The notes under the pieces were generated by a model. It saw only the letters and a list, made by a program, of their open reading frames with translations. It did no database searches and was not told the origin of the DNA. From assembly GCA_934162265.1 (NCBI GenBank), contig CAKPHZ010000022.1, forward strand, positions 1 through 21,645: DNA of 21,645 nucleotides. The letters are read 5' to 3'. The number at the start of each line of letters is the position of its first letter. The first letter of the stretch is position 1. The position numbers and the translations under genes were made by a program. Shown here piece after piece: positions 1 to 7,762 of this stretch. The DNA comes from an uncultured Bacilli bacterium. GTDB taxonomy: Bacteria > Bacillota_I > Bacilli_A > RF39 > UBA660.

Positions 1-366
1 TATGATAATGAAAATGATAATTCAAATGTTATTTATACTGAACTTGATGGTTATAAGTTTATGTTTATGGGAGATGCAGGAATAGATAAAGAAAAGGATA
101 TTCTTAATAAATATAACTTATCTAATATTGATGTATTAAAAGTAGGACATCATGGAAGTAAGACAAGCAGTAGTAAGTCTTTTATAAATGAAATCAATCC
201 TAAGAATTCCATTATTAGTGTTGGAAAGAATAATCGTTATGGACATCCAAATAAAGAAGTATTAAATAATTTAGAAGATTCAAAAATATATAGGACAGAT
301 CGAGATGGAAGTATAGAAATTAAGATAAATAAAACGGATGATAAAATTAAAACATATCCTCCGTAA
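1..366 (+). CDS. comEC: ComEC/Rec2 competence protein, C-terminal fragment
   Basis: The reading frame is open from the first base, so this is the 3' end of a larger gene; 121 codons are visible. What is seen is the end of the metallo-beta-lactamase-like domain that closes ComEC proteins: a GDA motif at fragment residues 24-26, GHHGS at 49-53, and the typical ISVGKNNRYGHP stretch, followed by an IYRTD.DG motif and stop. ComEC forms the inner-membrane channel for single-stranded DNA uptake during transformation; its C-terminal domain is thought to act as the nuclease or DNA-handling part. The channel domain lies outside the window, so whether the gene is intact cannot be judged. The motif series is specific, and an unrelated stand-alone hydrolase is unlikely. 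Confidence 0.9.
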   Translation, partial: YDNENDNSNVIYTELDGYKFMFMGDAGIDKEKDILNKYNLSNIDVLKVGHHGSKTSSSKSFINEINPKNSIISVGKNNRYGHPNKEVLNNLEDSKIYRTDRDGSIEIKINKTDDKIKTYPP

Positions 367-401
367 TATTAAATTAAAATGATGAAAAATGTTTGTGAAT
401 A

Positions 402-413
402 TGCTATTATAAT
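402..413 (+). promoter_or_regulatory. Weak promoter candidate for the 468-989 gene
   Basis: An extended -10 (TGCTATTAT, 402-410) overlaps a TATAAT (408-413), both inside a perfect 12-bp palindrome CTATTATAATAG (404-415). No good -35 hexamer is seen at the right distance. It lies 55 bases before the next start codon, between comEC and the following gene. The palindrome could be an operator, but in AT-rich DNA it may be chance. Confidence 0.3.
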
Positions 414-467
414 AGTAGTCTTAATTTCAAAGGCATATTTAAATATATTTAACAAGGAGAGGTTACT

Positions 468-989
468 ATGTATTTAATCGAATATTGTAAAAATGAAAAA
501 AATACAGAATTTAAAAAATTAATTAACTCAAAAAATACAAGCATTACAAATCAAAAAAAATTATATCAAAAAAATTTAGCTAATGTATGTCAAAATGTCA
601 AAAGTATTACAATAGATTTAGAAGATATTAAAATGATGAAATTTTTAGATGATAGTATTCTTTTAGGATTATATGCAAGGTTTAGTAATCAAAAAAGAAA
701 TGCGTTTGTGACTATTTCAAACAATGGTCAACTTAATTGCTTGTATATTTATCACATTATAAAAAATGAATGGCTAATTGATCAAGAAAATGTAGATAAA
801 ATATCAATAAATAATATAATAAACAGAATAAATTGGTTAGAAATTGAAATAAGCAATACAAAAGATATAATGCAAAAGGCTAAGTTAGAAAAAGAACTGT
901 TGCTAAGCAAATATGCACTAAATACAATAATAAAATATAAAGACACGAAAAATAAAAAGGCAAAGAAAAAAGTTTTAACTAATAATTAA
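468..989 (+). CDS. Hypothetical protein, 173 aa, Lys/Asn-rich
   Basis: I do not recognise this gene. It is a soluble-looking protein without a signal peptide or membrane segment. The middle (about residues 45-120) alternates hydrophobic and polar stretches like a small folded domain. The part from about residue 125 to 160 is rich in Leu, Ile, Glu and Lys and looks helical, possibly coiled coil. The end is a very basic tail of Lys, Asn and Thr residues. The start codon is preceded by a good ribosome-binding site (AAGGAGAGG), which with the length of the open frame supports a real gene. It sits alone between comEC and the structured RNA region upstream of ftsK; nothing in the context assigns a function. 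Confidence 0.6.
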   Translation: MYLIEYCKNEKNTEFKKLINSKNTSITNQKKLYQKNLANVCQNVKSITIDLEDIKMMKFLDDSILLGLYARFSNQKRNAFVTISNNGQLNCLYIYHIIKNEWLIDQENVDKISINNIINRINWLEIEISNTKDIMQKAKLEKELLLSKYALNTIIKYKDTKNKKAKKKVLTNN

Positions 990-1025
990 TTAATATAAAA
1001 AGAGAATAAAAATATAAATTTAATA

Positions 1026-1172
1026 CTATACTATTTATAGAAGAATATTATAGATAGTGTAGAGTAATTATGAGAATTGGATTACTCTTCATAGTGCGTC
1101 GTAAGTTCGCAAGTAAGATACGAATTTGCGTTTATATATAGATAGAGGAAACTAGAGATCTAGCTTCCTCTT
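1026..1172 (+). ncRNA. Candidate structured RNA with four hairpins
   Basis: In the gap between the 173-aa gene and ftsK, four successive stems can be drawn: 1026-1034 with 1054-1062 (9 bp, one G-U); 1061-1068 with 1081-1088 (8 bp, 12-nt loop); 1100-1109 with 1121-1130 (10 bp, two G-U); and 1144-1155 with 1160-1171, which is followed by a T-rich run and looks like an intrinsic terminator. The first two stems overlap by two bases, so they would compete slightly. No open reading frame covers the region and an independent ftsK promoter follows. It could be a small RNA or the structured 3' end of the preceding transcript. I could not match it to 6S, SRP, tmRNA, RNase P or a known riboswitch. Its own promoter is unclear; a TATACT lies at 1027-1032. 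Confidence 0.45.
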
Positions 1173-1180
1173 ATTCTTTG
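1144..1180 (+). terminator. Intrinsic terminator before ftsK
   Basis: The stem pairs AGAGGAA with TTCCTCT (7 bp), then, across one A.C mismatch, CTAG with CTAG around a 4-nt loop. It is followed by TTATTCTTT. It separates the upstream transcript from the ftsK promoter that begins 18 bases later. Confidence 0.7.
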
Positions 1181-1197
1181 AAGTGTGGTTAATTTGA

Positions 1198-1226
1198 TTG
1201 ACTATTATTAAAAGATATTATATAAT
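1198..1226 (+). promoter_or_regulatory. Sigma-A-type promoter of ftsK
   Basis: TTGACT at 1198-1203 and TATAAT at 1221-1226 are separated by exactly 17 bases. Transcription would start near 1233, about 30 bases before the ftsK start codon. It directly follows an intrinsic terminator, so ftsK is probably the first gene of its own unit. Confidence 0.8.
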
Positions 1227-1263
1227 TCTTAATAGTTAGAAGTAGTTGGTAAGGTGATACATT

Positions 1264-3489
1264 ATGGCCAAAAAAAAGGCAAAAAAAGAAAAAAATAAAA
1301 ATAAATTTGAATATAGTAATGAGATTGTAGGAGTTGTTATTATACTATTTAGCATAATAGGAATACTAGGAACAGGAATAGTAGGAAACATTGCTAGAAG
1401 TTTTGCAATTTTTTTAGTAGGAACACTATACTTAGCATTATTAATTCTTTTTGGAGTAGTAGGAATTTGTCTTATTTTTAAAAAAGAAGCTCCGAACTTG
1501 TTATCAAGTAAAATGATTGGAATATATATTACAGTAATTTCTGTCTTAGTAATGTTTCATGTTAAATATATAGAAATAAACAAAACAGAAGGTATAAAAA
1601 TTATTACAGAAACATTTAATAATTTAATGATATCCTTTAATAGTAATACGGCACTTTCTAATTCTGGTGGTGGAATCATTGGTGCAATATTTAGTTATTT
1701 ATTTGTAACTTGTTTTGGAAATGGAGCAATGATTGTAACAATTACTTTGTTAGTTCTTGGAATTGTACTAATATTCAATATAAGTATTGTTGATTTATTT
1801 AATAAAATAAAACCATCAATCGAAAAAATGTGGCAAAAGGCAGAAAAAGATGAAGAAGAAAAAGAAGATACAAAAGATTTGATTAGAACAAAAGTACCAG
1901 ATACTGAAGAACTTCCACTTGAAGAACCTGCTGTTGTGGTAGAACCAGTTAAAGTAGAAAATATAGATGCAGATGTTCCAATTATGAGAACACCTCCAAA
2001 AATTAACACAAATGAAAGTCTTGAAATAAAAGATGAAGTAATTATTAATAGTGTAAATGAGAATTATAAATTACCACCAATTAATTTATTAAATACAGTT
2101 AAAAATGTTAGTAATAAAGAAAATGAAACAAAAGCAAAGCAAAATATAACCGAACTAGAAAAAGTATTAAAAGATTTTGATATTACTGGAAAAATTGTTC
2201 AAGTAAATATTGGACCGACAGTTACGCAGTATGAATTAGAAATTAAAGCGGGAACAAAAGTTAGTAAATTGTTATCAATTCAAAGAGAAATTGCTTTGGC
2301 ATTAGCAGCACGGGATGTTAGAATTGAAGCTCCAATTCCTGGAAAAAACACAATTGGTATTGAATTGCCAAATCAAGTTAATAGTTCCGTTTCTTTTAAA
2401 GAAGTACTATCAAAAATGCCTGAAGTAAATGAAAAAAATTTGCTTGCAGTAGGTCTTGGAAAAGATATTATGGGTAAAGTAAAATGGATGGAAATAAATA
2501 CGACACCACATTTATTAGTAGCAGGAGCAACTGGTTCAGGTAAATCCGTTTGTATGAATTGTATTATCACATCTATTTTAATGAGAACTAAGCCAGAACA
2601 AGTAAAACTAGTAATGGTTGATCCTAAAAAAGTAGAACTTAGTATGTATAATGGAGTTCCTCATTTGCTATGTCCGGTTGTAACAGATCCTAAAAAAGCA
2701 TCAATTGCATTAAAGAATATTGTTGTAGAAATGGAAAGAAGATATGATATTTTCGAACAAACAAAGAATAAAAATATCAAAGGATATAATGAATTTTGCG
2801 AAAGTAATCCAGAATATCCTAAAATGCCATATATTGTCGTCATTATAGATGAATTAGCAGATTTAATGTTAGTAGCAGCAAAAGAAGTTGAAGATTCAAT
2901 AATGAGAATTACCCAAATGGCTAGGGCAGCAGGTATTCATTTAATCGTTGCAACACAAAGACCTTCAACTGATGTCATTACTGGAGTTGTAAAAGCAAAC
3001 ATTCCATCACGTATTTCATTTGCTGTATCATCTAGCATAGACTCTAGAACAATATTAGATTCAACAGGAGCAGAAAAATTACTTGGTAAAGGAGATATGT
3101 TATTTTTACCAATGGGAGAAAATTCTCCAGTACGTATTCAAGGAGCATTCGTTAGTGAACAAGAAATTCAAAAAGTTGTAGATTTCGTTTGTGAACAACA
3201 AAAAGCACAGTATGATACTTCTTTAACAGAAATGAAAAACGATTCAGAAAGTCATAATGATGGATATGAATCAGATGAAGAATATGAAGATCCTTTATAT
3301 AATGAAATAGTTGATTATGTAATTCAAGCAGGAAAAATTAGTGCATCATTAATTCAAAGAAAATATCGCCTGGGTTATAATAGAGCAGCTAGAATTATAG
3401 ATTTATTAGAAGAAAGAGGAATTATTGGACCACCAAATGGATCTAAGCCAAGAGAAGTGTTAATAAAAAAAGAAAATAATGAAATATAA
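1264..3489 (+). CDS. ftsK: FtsK/SpoIIIE family DNA translocase
   Basis: This is a membrane-anchored, ATP-driven double-stranded DNA pump that clears chromosome DNA through the closing division septum. The 741 residues show the family layout: about four hydrophobic segments in residues 21-175, an acidic, poorly conserved linker to about residue 290, the motor (alpha and beta domains) with Walker A GATGSGKS at 421-428 and Walker B ending IIDELAD at 527-533, and a C-terminal winged-helix gamma domain (about 677-735, LIQRKYRLGYNRAARI) that reads orienting sequences in DNA. Length is normal for the SpoIIIE type. The ATG follows a GGTGAT ribosome-binding site. It has its own promoter. In Bacillus the same neighbours (ymfF, ymfH) follow spoIIIE, so the block is ancestral. 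Whether it acts in sporulation or only division cannot be told. Confidence 0.95.
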   Translation: MAKKKAKKEKNKNKFEYSNEIVGVVIILFSIIGILGTGIVGNIARSFAIFLVGTLYLALLILFGVVGICLIFKKEAPNLLSSKMIGIYITVISVLVMFHVKYIEINKTEGIKIITETFNNLMISFNSNTALSNSGGGIIGAIFSYLFVTCFGNGAMIVTITLLVLGIVLIFNISIVDLFNKIKPSIEKMWQKAEKDEEEKEDTKDLIRTKVPDTEELPLEEPAVVVEPVKVENIDADVPIMRTPPKINTNESLEIKDEVIINSVNENYKLPPINLLNTVKNVSNKENETKAKQNITELEKVLKDFDITGKIVQVNIGPTVTQYELEIKAGTKVSKLLSIQREIALALAARDVRIEAPIPGKNTIGIELPNQVNSSVSFKEVLSKMPEVNEKNLLAVGLGKDIMGKVKWMEINTTPHLLVAGATGSGKSVCMNCIITSILMRTKPEQVKLVMVDPKKVELSMYNGVPHLLCPVVTDPKKASIALKNIVVEMERRYDIFEQTKNKNIKGYNEFCESNPEYPKMPYIVVIIDELADLMLVAAKEVEDSIMRITQMARAAGIHLIVATQRPSTDVITGVVKANIPSRISFAVSSSIDSRTILDSTGAEKLLGKGDMLFLPMGENSPVRIQGAFVSEQEIQKVVDFVCEQQKAQYDTSLTEMKNDSESHNDGYESDEEYEDPLYNEIVDYVIQAGKISASLIQRKYRLGYNRAARIIDLLEERGIIGPPNGSKPREVLIKKENNEI

Positions 3490-3522
3490 AAAAACAAAAA
3501 AATAAGAATAAAAGGAGTAAAA

Positions 3523-4074
3523 ATGAATAAACAAAAAACAGTAATAATGTGGATATGTTTAATCTTTTTAATCACATTGATTTTAGCTCTAAATTATATT
3601 AAATTTTTTGGTAGTCCTAATCAAAATATAAGGGAACAACCAGTAGAAAATTCAACTTCAGAAGCTATTGATAACGCTCTTTTAGATATTGTAAATAATT
3701 TTAATAATAGTACAGATGTTCAAGAATTAACAAAAGATAGTATTGTAGCATCTGCAATATTAAAAAATTATTCTATATTTATTTCATATACAATAAACGA
3801 GTCAAAAACAACTTATGAATTTAAATATAGCAATTTGAATTTAACAATTAATATTTCTAATGATGAAGAAAATATCGAAAAATTTAACAAAATTTATAAA
3901 ATACTAATTAAATCTTGTCAAAAAAGACTAAATAATTCTGATAATATTAATGAGCAAATTGATAAATTTTTAAACGGAGAACAAGAACTTCTAGGAATAA
4001 CGCGAATTAGAAAGAATAATCTAATTACTTATAAAATGGATATTACTCAAAAAATATCTACTTCAACCAATTGA
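3523..4074 (+). CDS. Hypothetical membrane-anchored protein, 183 aa
   Basis: I do not recognise this protein. It begins with a short basic N-terminus and one hydrophobic segment (about residues 7-26), with no lipobox cysteine or clear signal-peptidase site, so it is probably an N-terminal membrane anchor with the rest outside the cell. The outer part is rich in Asn, Ile and Lys and seems a mix of beta strands (about 70-110) and helices (about 115-150). The start has a strong ribosome-binding site (AAAGGAG). It follows ftsK by 33 bases on the same strand and precedes deoD by 47 bases, so it is probably cotranscribed with them. A link to division or envelope is possible from position only. The stop codon is TGA. 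Confidence 0.65.
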   Translation: MNKQKTVIMWICLIFLITLILALNYIKFFGSPNQNIREQPVENSTSEAIDNALLDIVNNFNNSTDVQELTKDSIVASAILKNYSIFISYTINESKTTYEFKYSNLNLTINISNDEENIEKFNKIYKILIKSCQKRLNNSDNINEQIDKFLNGEQELLGITRIRKNNLITYKMDITQKISTSTN

Positions 4075-4121
4075 ACACTAATCTAAATAATAACACAAAT
4101 AAATAAGAGAGGAATGATAAA

Positions 4122-4856
4122 GTGCCAACACTACATATAGAAGCTAAAGTAGGAGAAATTGCTCCAATTGTTATAACAGCAGGAGACCCCAAAAGGTGCC
4201 AATATATTGCTAATAAGTATTTAAAAAATGCAAAACTAGTAAATTCAGTAAGAAGAATGACAGCTTTTACTGGAGAATATAAAGATAAAAAAATTACAAT
4301 CTTTCCAGTAGGTATGGGAATGCCTAGCATGGGAATTTATGCATATGAATTATATAAATTCTACGGAGTAGAAGTAATTATAAGAATAGGAACAAGTGGT
4401 AGTTTTAATGAAAACTTTAAAATTTTAGATACTGTTTTACTAGAAGGTTCTTATACAGAAAGTAATTTTGCATTATCAATAAATAGAGATCGTAATACCC
4501 ACTTATCTTTTGCTTCAAAAATATTAAATAATGAAATAGAATTAACAGCTAAAGAAAAAAATATTTCTTATAAAAAAGGATATGGTCTTTGTAATGAAGC
4601 TTTTGATTTCTATTTAAACGAAGAACAATTTACCGATTTACTAAATTCACTTCCAAAAGATATTTCTATAGTGGCAAGCGAAATGGAAGCATTTGCTTTA
4701 TTTTATATTGCCTCAATGTTACATAAAAAATCTGCTTGTCTTTTGACAATAGTAGATTCAAAATTTGAAAAAGATGTTATAATAACAAGTCAAGAAAGAG
4801 AAGAAAAATTAGATAATATGATTATTTTAGCATTAGAAACTTGTTTAAAATTATAA
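4122..4856 (+). CDS. deoD: Purine-nucleoside phosphorylase, DeoD type
   Basis: This enzyme cleaves purine (deoxy)nucleosides with phosphate to give the free base and (deoxy)ribose 1-phosphate in nucleoside salvage. The 244 residues match the hexameric NP-I family. Visible features are His5, the phosphate-binding GDP..R at 21-25, an arginine pair at 44-45, RIGTSG at 88-93, the EME nucleoside-binding motif at 187-189, and Asp212 at the position of the catalytic Asp204 of the E. coli enzyme. The residue before it is Val where E. coli has Ser. The start is GTG, chosen because it follows GAGAGG and gives the family N-terminus (PT.HI.A..G). It lies between the membrane-anchored gene and ymfF, probably in the ftsK transcript. 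Confidence 0.92.
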   Translation: MPTLHIEAKVGEIAPIVITAGDPKRCQYIANKYLKNAKLVNSVRRMTAFTGEYKDKKITIFPVGMGMPSMGIYAYELYKFYGVEVIIRIGTSGSFNENFKILDTVLLEGSYTESNFALSINRDRNTHLSFASKILNNEIELTAKEKNISYKKGYGLCNEAFDFYLNEEQFTDLLNSLPKDISIVASEMEAFALFYIASMLHKKSACLLTIVDSKFEKDVIITSQEREEKLDNMIILALETCLKL

Positions 4857-4888
4857 ATATTAGTTATAATATAATTAGAGGTGAAAGC

Positions 4889-6169
4889 ATGAACTATGAA
4901 CAAATTAATATGGGATCCTATAATTTGCATATTATAAAAACAACAAAATTTAAGACAATTACAGTAGAAGTAAATTTTAGAAGGAAATTAAAAAAAGAAG
5001 AAATTACTATTAGAAATTTACTAAAATCAATTTTATTATATACAACAAAAGATTTTAAAACCGAGCAAGAACTTATTCGTGAAACAGAAAATTTGTATGA
5101 CTTAAAATTAGTTAGTTCTAATATGAGAATAGGAAACGACTCTAATTTATCTTTTAAAGTCAGATTTTTAAATGAAAAATACACAGAAAAATCAATGAAT
5201 GAATATTCAATATCTTTTCTTATGGATGTATTATTTAATCCAAATATAGAAAACGAAAAATTTCTCGATGATGGGCTAAAAAAATGTAAAAGCAAGTTAG
5301 AAAAAAGTATTCAAAAATTATCAGATAATAAATTAAAATATACATTAATAAAATTACTAGAAACAACAAAAGATATGCCATATTCTTATAATTCATTTGG
5401 ATATTTAGAAGATTTAGAATCAATAACATCTGAAAGCTTGTATCAATACTATCAATCAGTTTTAGCCAATGATTTTGTAGATGTCTTTGTAGTAGGAGAT
5501 GTAGAATCAAATGAAATAAAAGAACTATTTAAAAAAAATTTCAAGATTAACACATTTAAAAAGTATAAAAAAGATATCTTAGTAAATGAATTAATTCCTA
5601 GAAAAAGAATAAAAAAATTAATTGAAGAGTATGAAGCCAATCAATCACAGTTAACTATATTGTGTACAATGAATAAATTAACTGATTTTGAAAGAAAGTA
5701 TGTATTACTAGTTTATAACGAAATGCTAGGTGGTAGTTCTAATTCATTATTATTTGATACAGTACGTGAAAAAAACTCTTATGCCTATTATATTAATTCT
5801 AATCAGAAAGCTTATGATAATATTTTGATGATATATTCTGGGATAGAAAATGGCAATTCAGAGAATGTATTAAAATTAATCAAAAAAACTTTGCAAGATG
5901 TATCAAAAGGAAAATTTAGCAATGAGGTTTTTAATAATTCCAAAGAAACAATAATTGCCTCTATAAAAGCAAGTACGGATAGTCCCAGTGGTATTATAAA
6001 TACTTATTATGCAAGAATGCTAGTAAATTCAGATGCCTTTGAAAAAAGAATTGAAAACATAAAAAAAGTCACAAAAGAAGATATTATGGCAGTTTCCAAA
6101 AAAATATCCATGCATACACTATATCTTTTAGAAGGAAAAAAAGGGGAGGAAACTGATGAAAAAAATTAA
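4889..6169 (+). CDS. ymfF: M16-family peptidase-like protein, YmfF type
   Basis: This is a 426-residue relative of M16 zinc peptidases that lacks the HxxEH metal site, as is usual for the YmfF branch, so it is probably not a hydrolase alone. The C-terminal half keeps the Arg...Tyr element of the family (R293 and Y298-Y300, in REKNSYAYY) that helps bind the substrate in active M16 enzymes. The start at 4889 is chosen over an in-frame ATG 48 bases upstream because AGAGGTGA lies just before it. Its stop lies 14 bases inside ymfH, suggesting translational coupling and a paired complex. Current database names link YmfF and YmfH to EF-P 5-aminopentanol modification; that role is inherited knowledge, not visible here. 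Confidence 0.87.
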   Translation: MNYEQINMGSYNLHIIKTTKFKTITVEVNFRRKLKKEEITIRNLLKSILLYTTKDFKTEQELIRETENLYDLKLVSSNMRIGNDSNLSFKVRFLNEKYTEKSMNEYSISFLMDVLFNPNIENEKFLDDGLKKCKSKLEKSIQKLSDNKLKYTLIKLLETTKDMPYSYNSFGYLEDLESITSESLYQYYQSVLANDFVDVFVVGDVESNEIKELFKKNFKINTFKKYKKDILVNELIPRKRIKKLIEEYEANQSQLTILCTMNKLTDFERKYVLLVYNEMLGGSSNSLLFDTVREKNSYAYYINSNQKAYDNILMIYSGIENGNSENVLKLIKKTLQDVSKGKFSNEVFNNSKETIIASIKASTDSPSGIINTYYARMLVNSDAFEKRIENIKKVTKEDIMAVSKKISMHTLYLLEGKKGEETDEKN

Positions 6170-7427
6170 GTTAAATACTATAGGAGAAGAAATTACTTAT
6201 GAAAAACTAGAAAATGGTTTAGAAGTTTTTTTATACAATAAGAATGATTCAACTAATAATTACGTAACATTTACAACAAAATTTGGATCAATCTATAATG
6301 AATTTGTACCACTAGAAGAATTTAAAATGAAAAAAGTTCCTCATGGAGTAGCACATTTTTTAGAGCATAAAGTTTTTGTACAAAAAGAAGGATTACAACC
6401 AGAAGAGTTCTTTTCGAAAAGTGGAGCTTTATGCAATGCTTATACTACATTTAAAAATACTACTTATTTATTTTCTGGACCAAATAATTTAAAAGAAAAT
6501 ATATTATACCTATTAGATTATGTTCAAGAACCATATTTCACGGACGAAAACGTTGAAAGCGAAAAAGGAATTATTACTCAAGAAATTCATATGTGTGATG
6601 ACAATCCAACAGATGTTTTATATGAGTATATTAGAAAAAATAGTTTTTACAATAATCCATTTAAAGATAGTATTATAGGTACAACAAATGATATCAATAA
6701 AATTACTAAAGATATTTTGTATGAATGTTATAACACGTTCTATCATCCAGAAAACATGTTTTTGGTAATAACAGGAAATTTTGATGAAGAAGATTTATTA
6801 GAAGCAATTAAAAAAAATCAATCAGAAAAAAAATTCCATTCTCCACAAAAAATAAAGATAAAAGAATATCAAGAACCAAATAAAGTAGTTAAACAAAAAG
6901 AAATAATTAAAATGGATACACCAGTTCCAAAATTAGCATACAACATAAAAATTTCTTTAAAAGATATTGAAATAGATATTCGAAAGTATAATTTATATTT
7001 ATTTATTTTATTTTCATCTTTATTTGATGATACATCTGATTTCGATCGCGAAGCTAAAGATGAGAACATAATTACAAATTCATTATATTTAAATCTACTA
7101 AATTGTGATAGCCATGCCTTAATTTCATTAATCAATGAAACACCATCTTATGAATCTGTAATCACAAAAATAGAAAATACACTAAAAAACATTAAAATTA
7201 CTGAAGATGATTTAAATAGAAAAAAGAAAGTATTAATTAGCAATGAGTTATTTAGCTTTGAAAATATAGAAGTTATTAATGATATGATAGTAGATAATAT
7301 TATATTTGATGGTAAAATAGAAAAAGACATGATTGGATTATTAAAATCTTTAAACATTCAAGAAATGAACAAGGTAGTCAGTAATTTGTCTTTAAAAAAC
7401 TATTCTATAGTTATATTAAAGAAATAA
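6156..7427 (+). CDS. ymfH: M16-family zinc metallopeptidase, YmfH type
   Basis: The zinc-bearing partner of YmfF. The 423 residues contain the inverted zinc motif HFLEH (67-71) in the N-terminal domain, and a glutamate at about 143 in the EKGIITQEI stretch (136-144) fits the third metal ligand. The second, C-terminal M16 domain does not show the clear Arg/Tyr substrate-binding motif that YmfF has. The start ATG follows GGGGAGG and overlaps the end of ymfF by 14 bases. The pair resembles heterodimeric M16 enzymes such as the mitochondrial processing peptidase, where one subunit holds the metal and the other shapes the substrate pocket. The natural substrate is unknown. A terminator follows 53 bases after the stop. 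Confidence 0.9.
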   Translation: MKKIKLNTIGEEITYEKLENGLEVFLYNKNDSTNNYVTFTTKFGSIYNEFVPLEEFKMKKVPHGVAHFLEHKVFVQKEGLQPEEFFSKSGALCNAYTTFKNTTYLFSGPNNLKENILYLLDYVQEPYFTDENVESEKGIITQEIHMCDDNPTDVLYEYIRKNSFYNNPFKDSIIGTTNDINKITKDILYECYNTFYHPENMFLVITGNFDEEDLLEAIKKNQSEKKFHSPQKIKIKEYQEPNKVVKQKEIIKMDTPVPKLAYNIKISLKDIEIDIRKYNLYLFILFSSLFDDTSDFDREAKDENIITNSLYLNLLNCDSHALISLINETPSYESVITKIENTLKNIKITEDDLNRKKKVLISNELFSFENIEVINDMIVDNIIFDGKIEKDMIGLLKSLNIQEMNKVVSNLSLKNYSIVILKK

Positions 7428-7480
7428 TCACCTATAAAAGCAAGAACCAAAAAAAGTAATAATCTTTGAATTTTAAATTA

Positions 7481-7517
7481 AATTGCACATTTTAATTTAT
7501 GTGTGATTTTTTTATTA
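7481..7517 (+). terminator. Intrinsic terminator after ymfH
   Basis: AATTGCACAT (7481-7490) pairs with ATGTGTGATT (7499-7508) over 10 bp with two G-U pairs around an 8-nt loop. The T-run overlaps the 3' arm and continues TTTTT. It closes the ftsK-ymfH unit before the ribosomal operon promoter. Confidence 0.85.
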
Positions 7518-7727
7518 AATTTTAAATATTTTTAAGGTTAGATAAGATTAGTTAAATGTATGAAAGGAGGATTTAGGAAAGATAAATGATTTGCCTTTAT
7601 GAAAGATAATAGGTAATTATTAAATAGATATAAGTTAAAAATTATTTATGTATTTTAGTTAAATATATAGCTAATATTCTAATCAGTACTTTAATACAAA
7701 AAAAGTTGAAAAAAAGGTAAAAAACGC
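7518..7727. other. Gene-free spacer before the ribosomal promoter
   Basis: This is very AT-rich and I see no convincing gene. The only marked feature is a perfect ribosome-binding-like AAAGGAGG at 7563-7570. Two tiny frames meet there: 7560-7589 (9 codons plus stop) and 7586-7609 (7 codons plus stop), overlapping as ATGA. The AGGAGG lies inside the first frame and 15 bases before the second, which is far for a ribosome-binding site, so these may be gene debris rather than leader peptides. Confidence 0.5.
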
Positions 7728-7756
7728 TTGCAATTACTAATTTTTTATAGTACAAT
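7728..7756 (+). promoter_or_regulatory. Main promoter of the S10-spc-alpha operon
   Basis: TTGCAA (7728-7733) and TACAAT (7751-7756) stand 17 bases apart, preceded by A-rich tracts that could act as an UP element. Transcription would start near 7763, giving a leader of about 129 nt before rpsJ. It is the only strong promoter seen between ymfH and rpsJ. Confidence 0.8.
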
Positions 7757-7762
7757 ATCAAT

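Noticed and set aside
1026..1172. 6S RNA, SRP RNA, RNase P RNA or tmRNA as the identity of the structured region
   Set aside because: No long closing stem joining the two ends as in 6S, and no conserved sequence pieces of the others that I can recognise.
1695..2009. Minus-strand frames inside ftsK, the M16 genes and ribosomal genes
   Set aside because: They mirror conserved plus-strand genes, are low-complexity, and have no ribosome-binding sites.
4841..4888. Earlier start for ymfF and a possible promoter (TTGTTT at 4841, TATAAT at 4865, 18-base spacing)
   Set aside because: The earlier ATG has no ribosome-binding site, and a promoter there would start transcription on top of the ribosome-binding site. 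Cotranscription with deoD is simpler.
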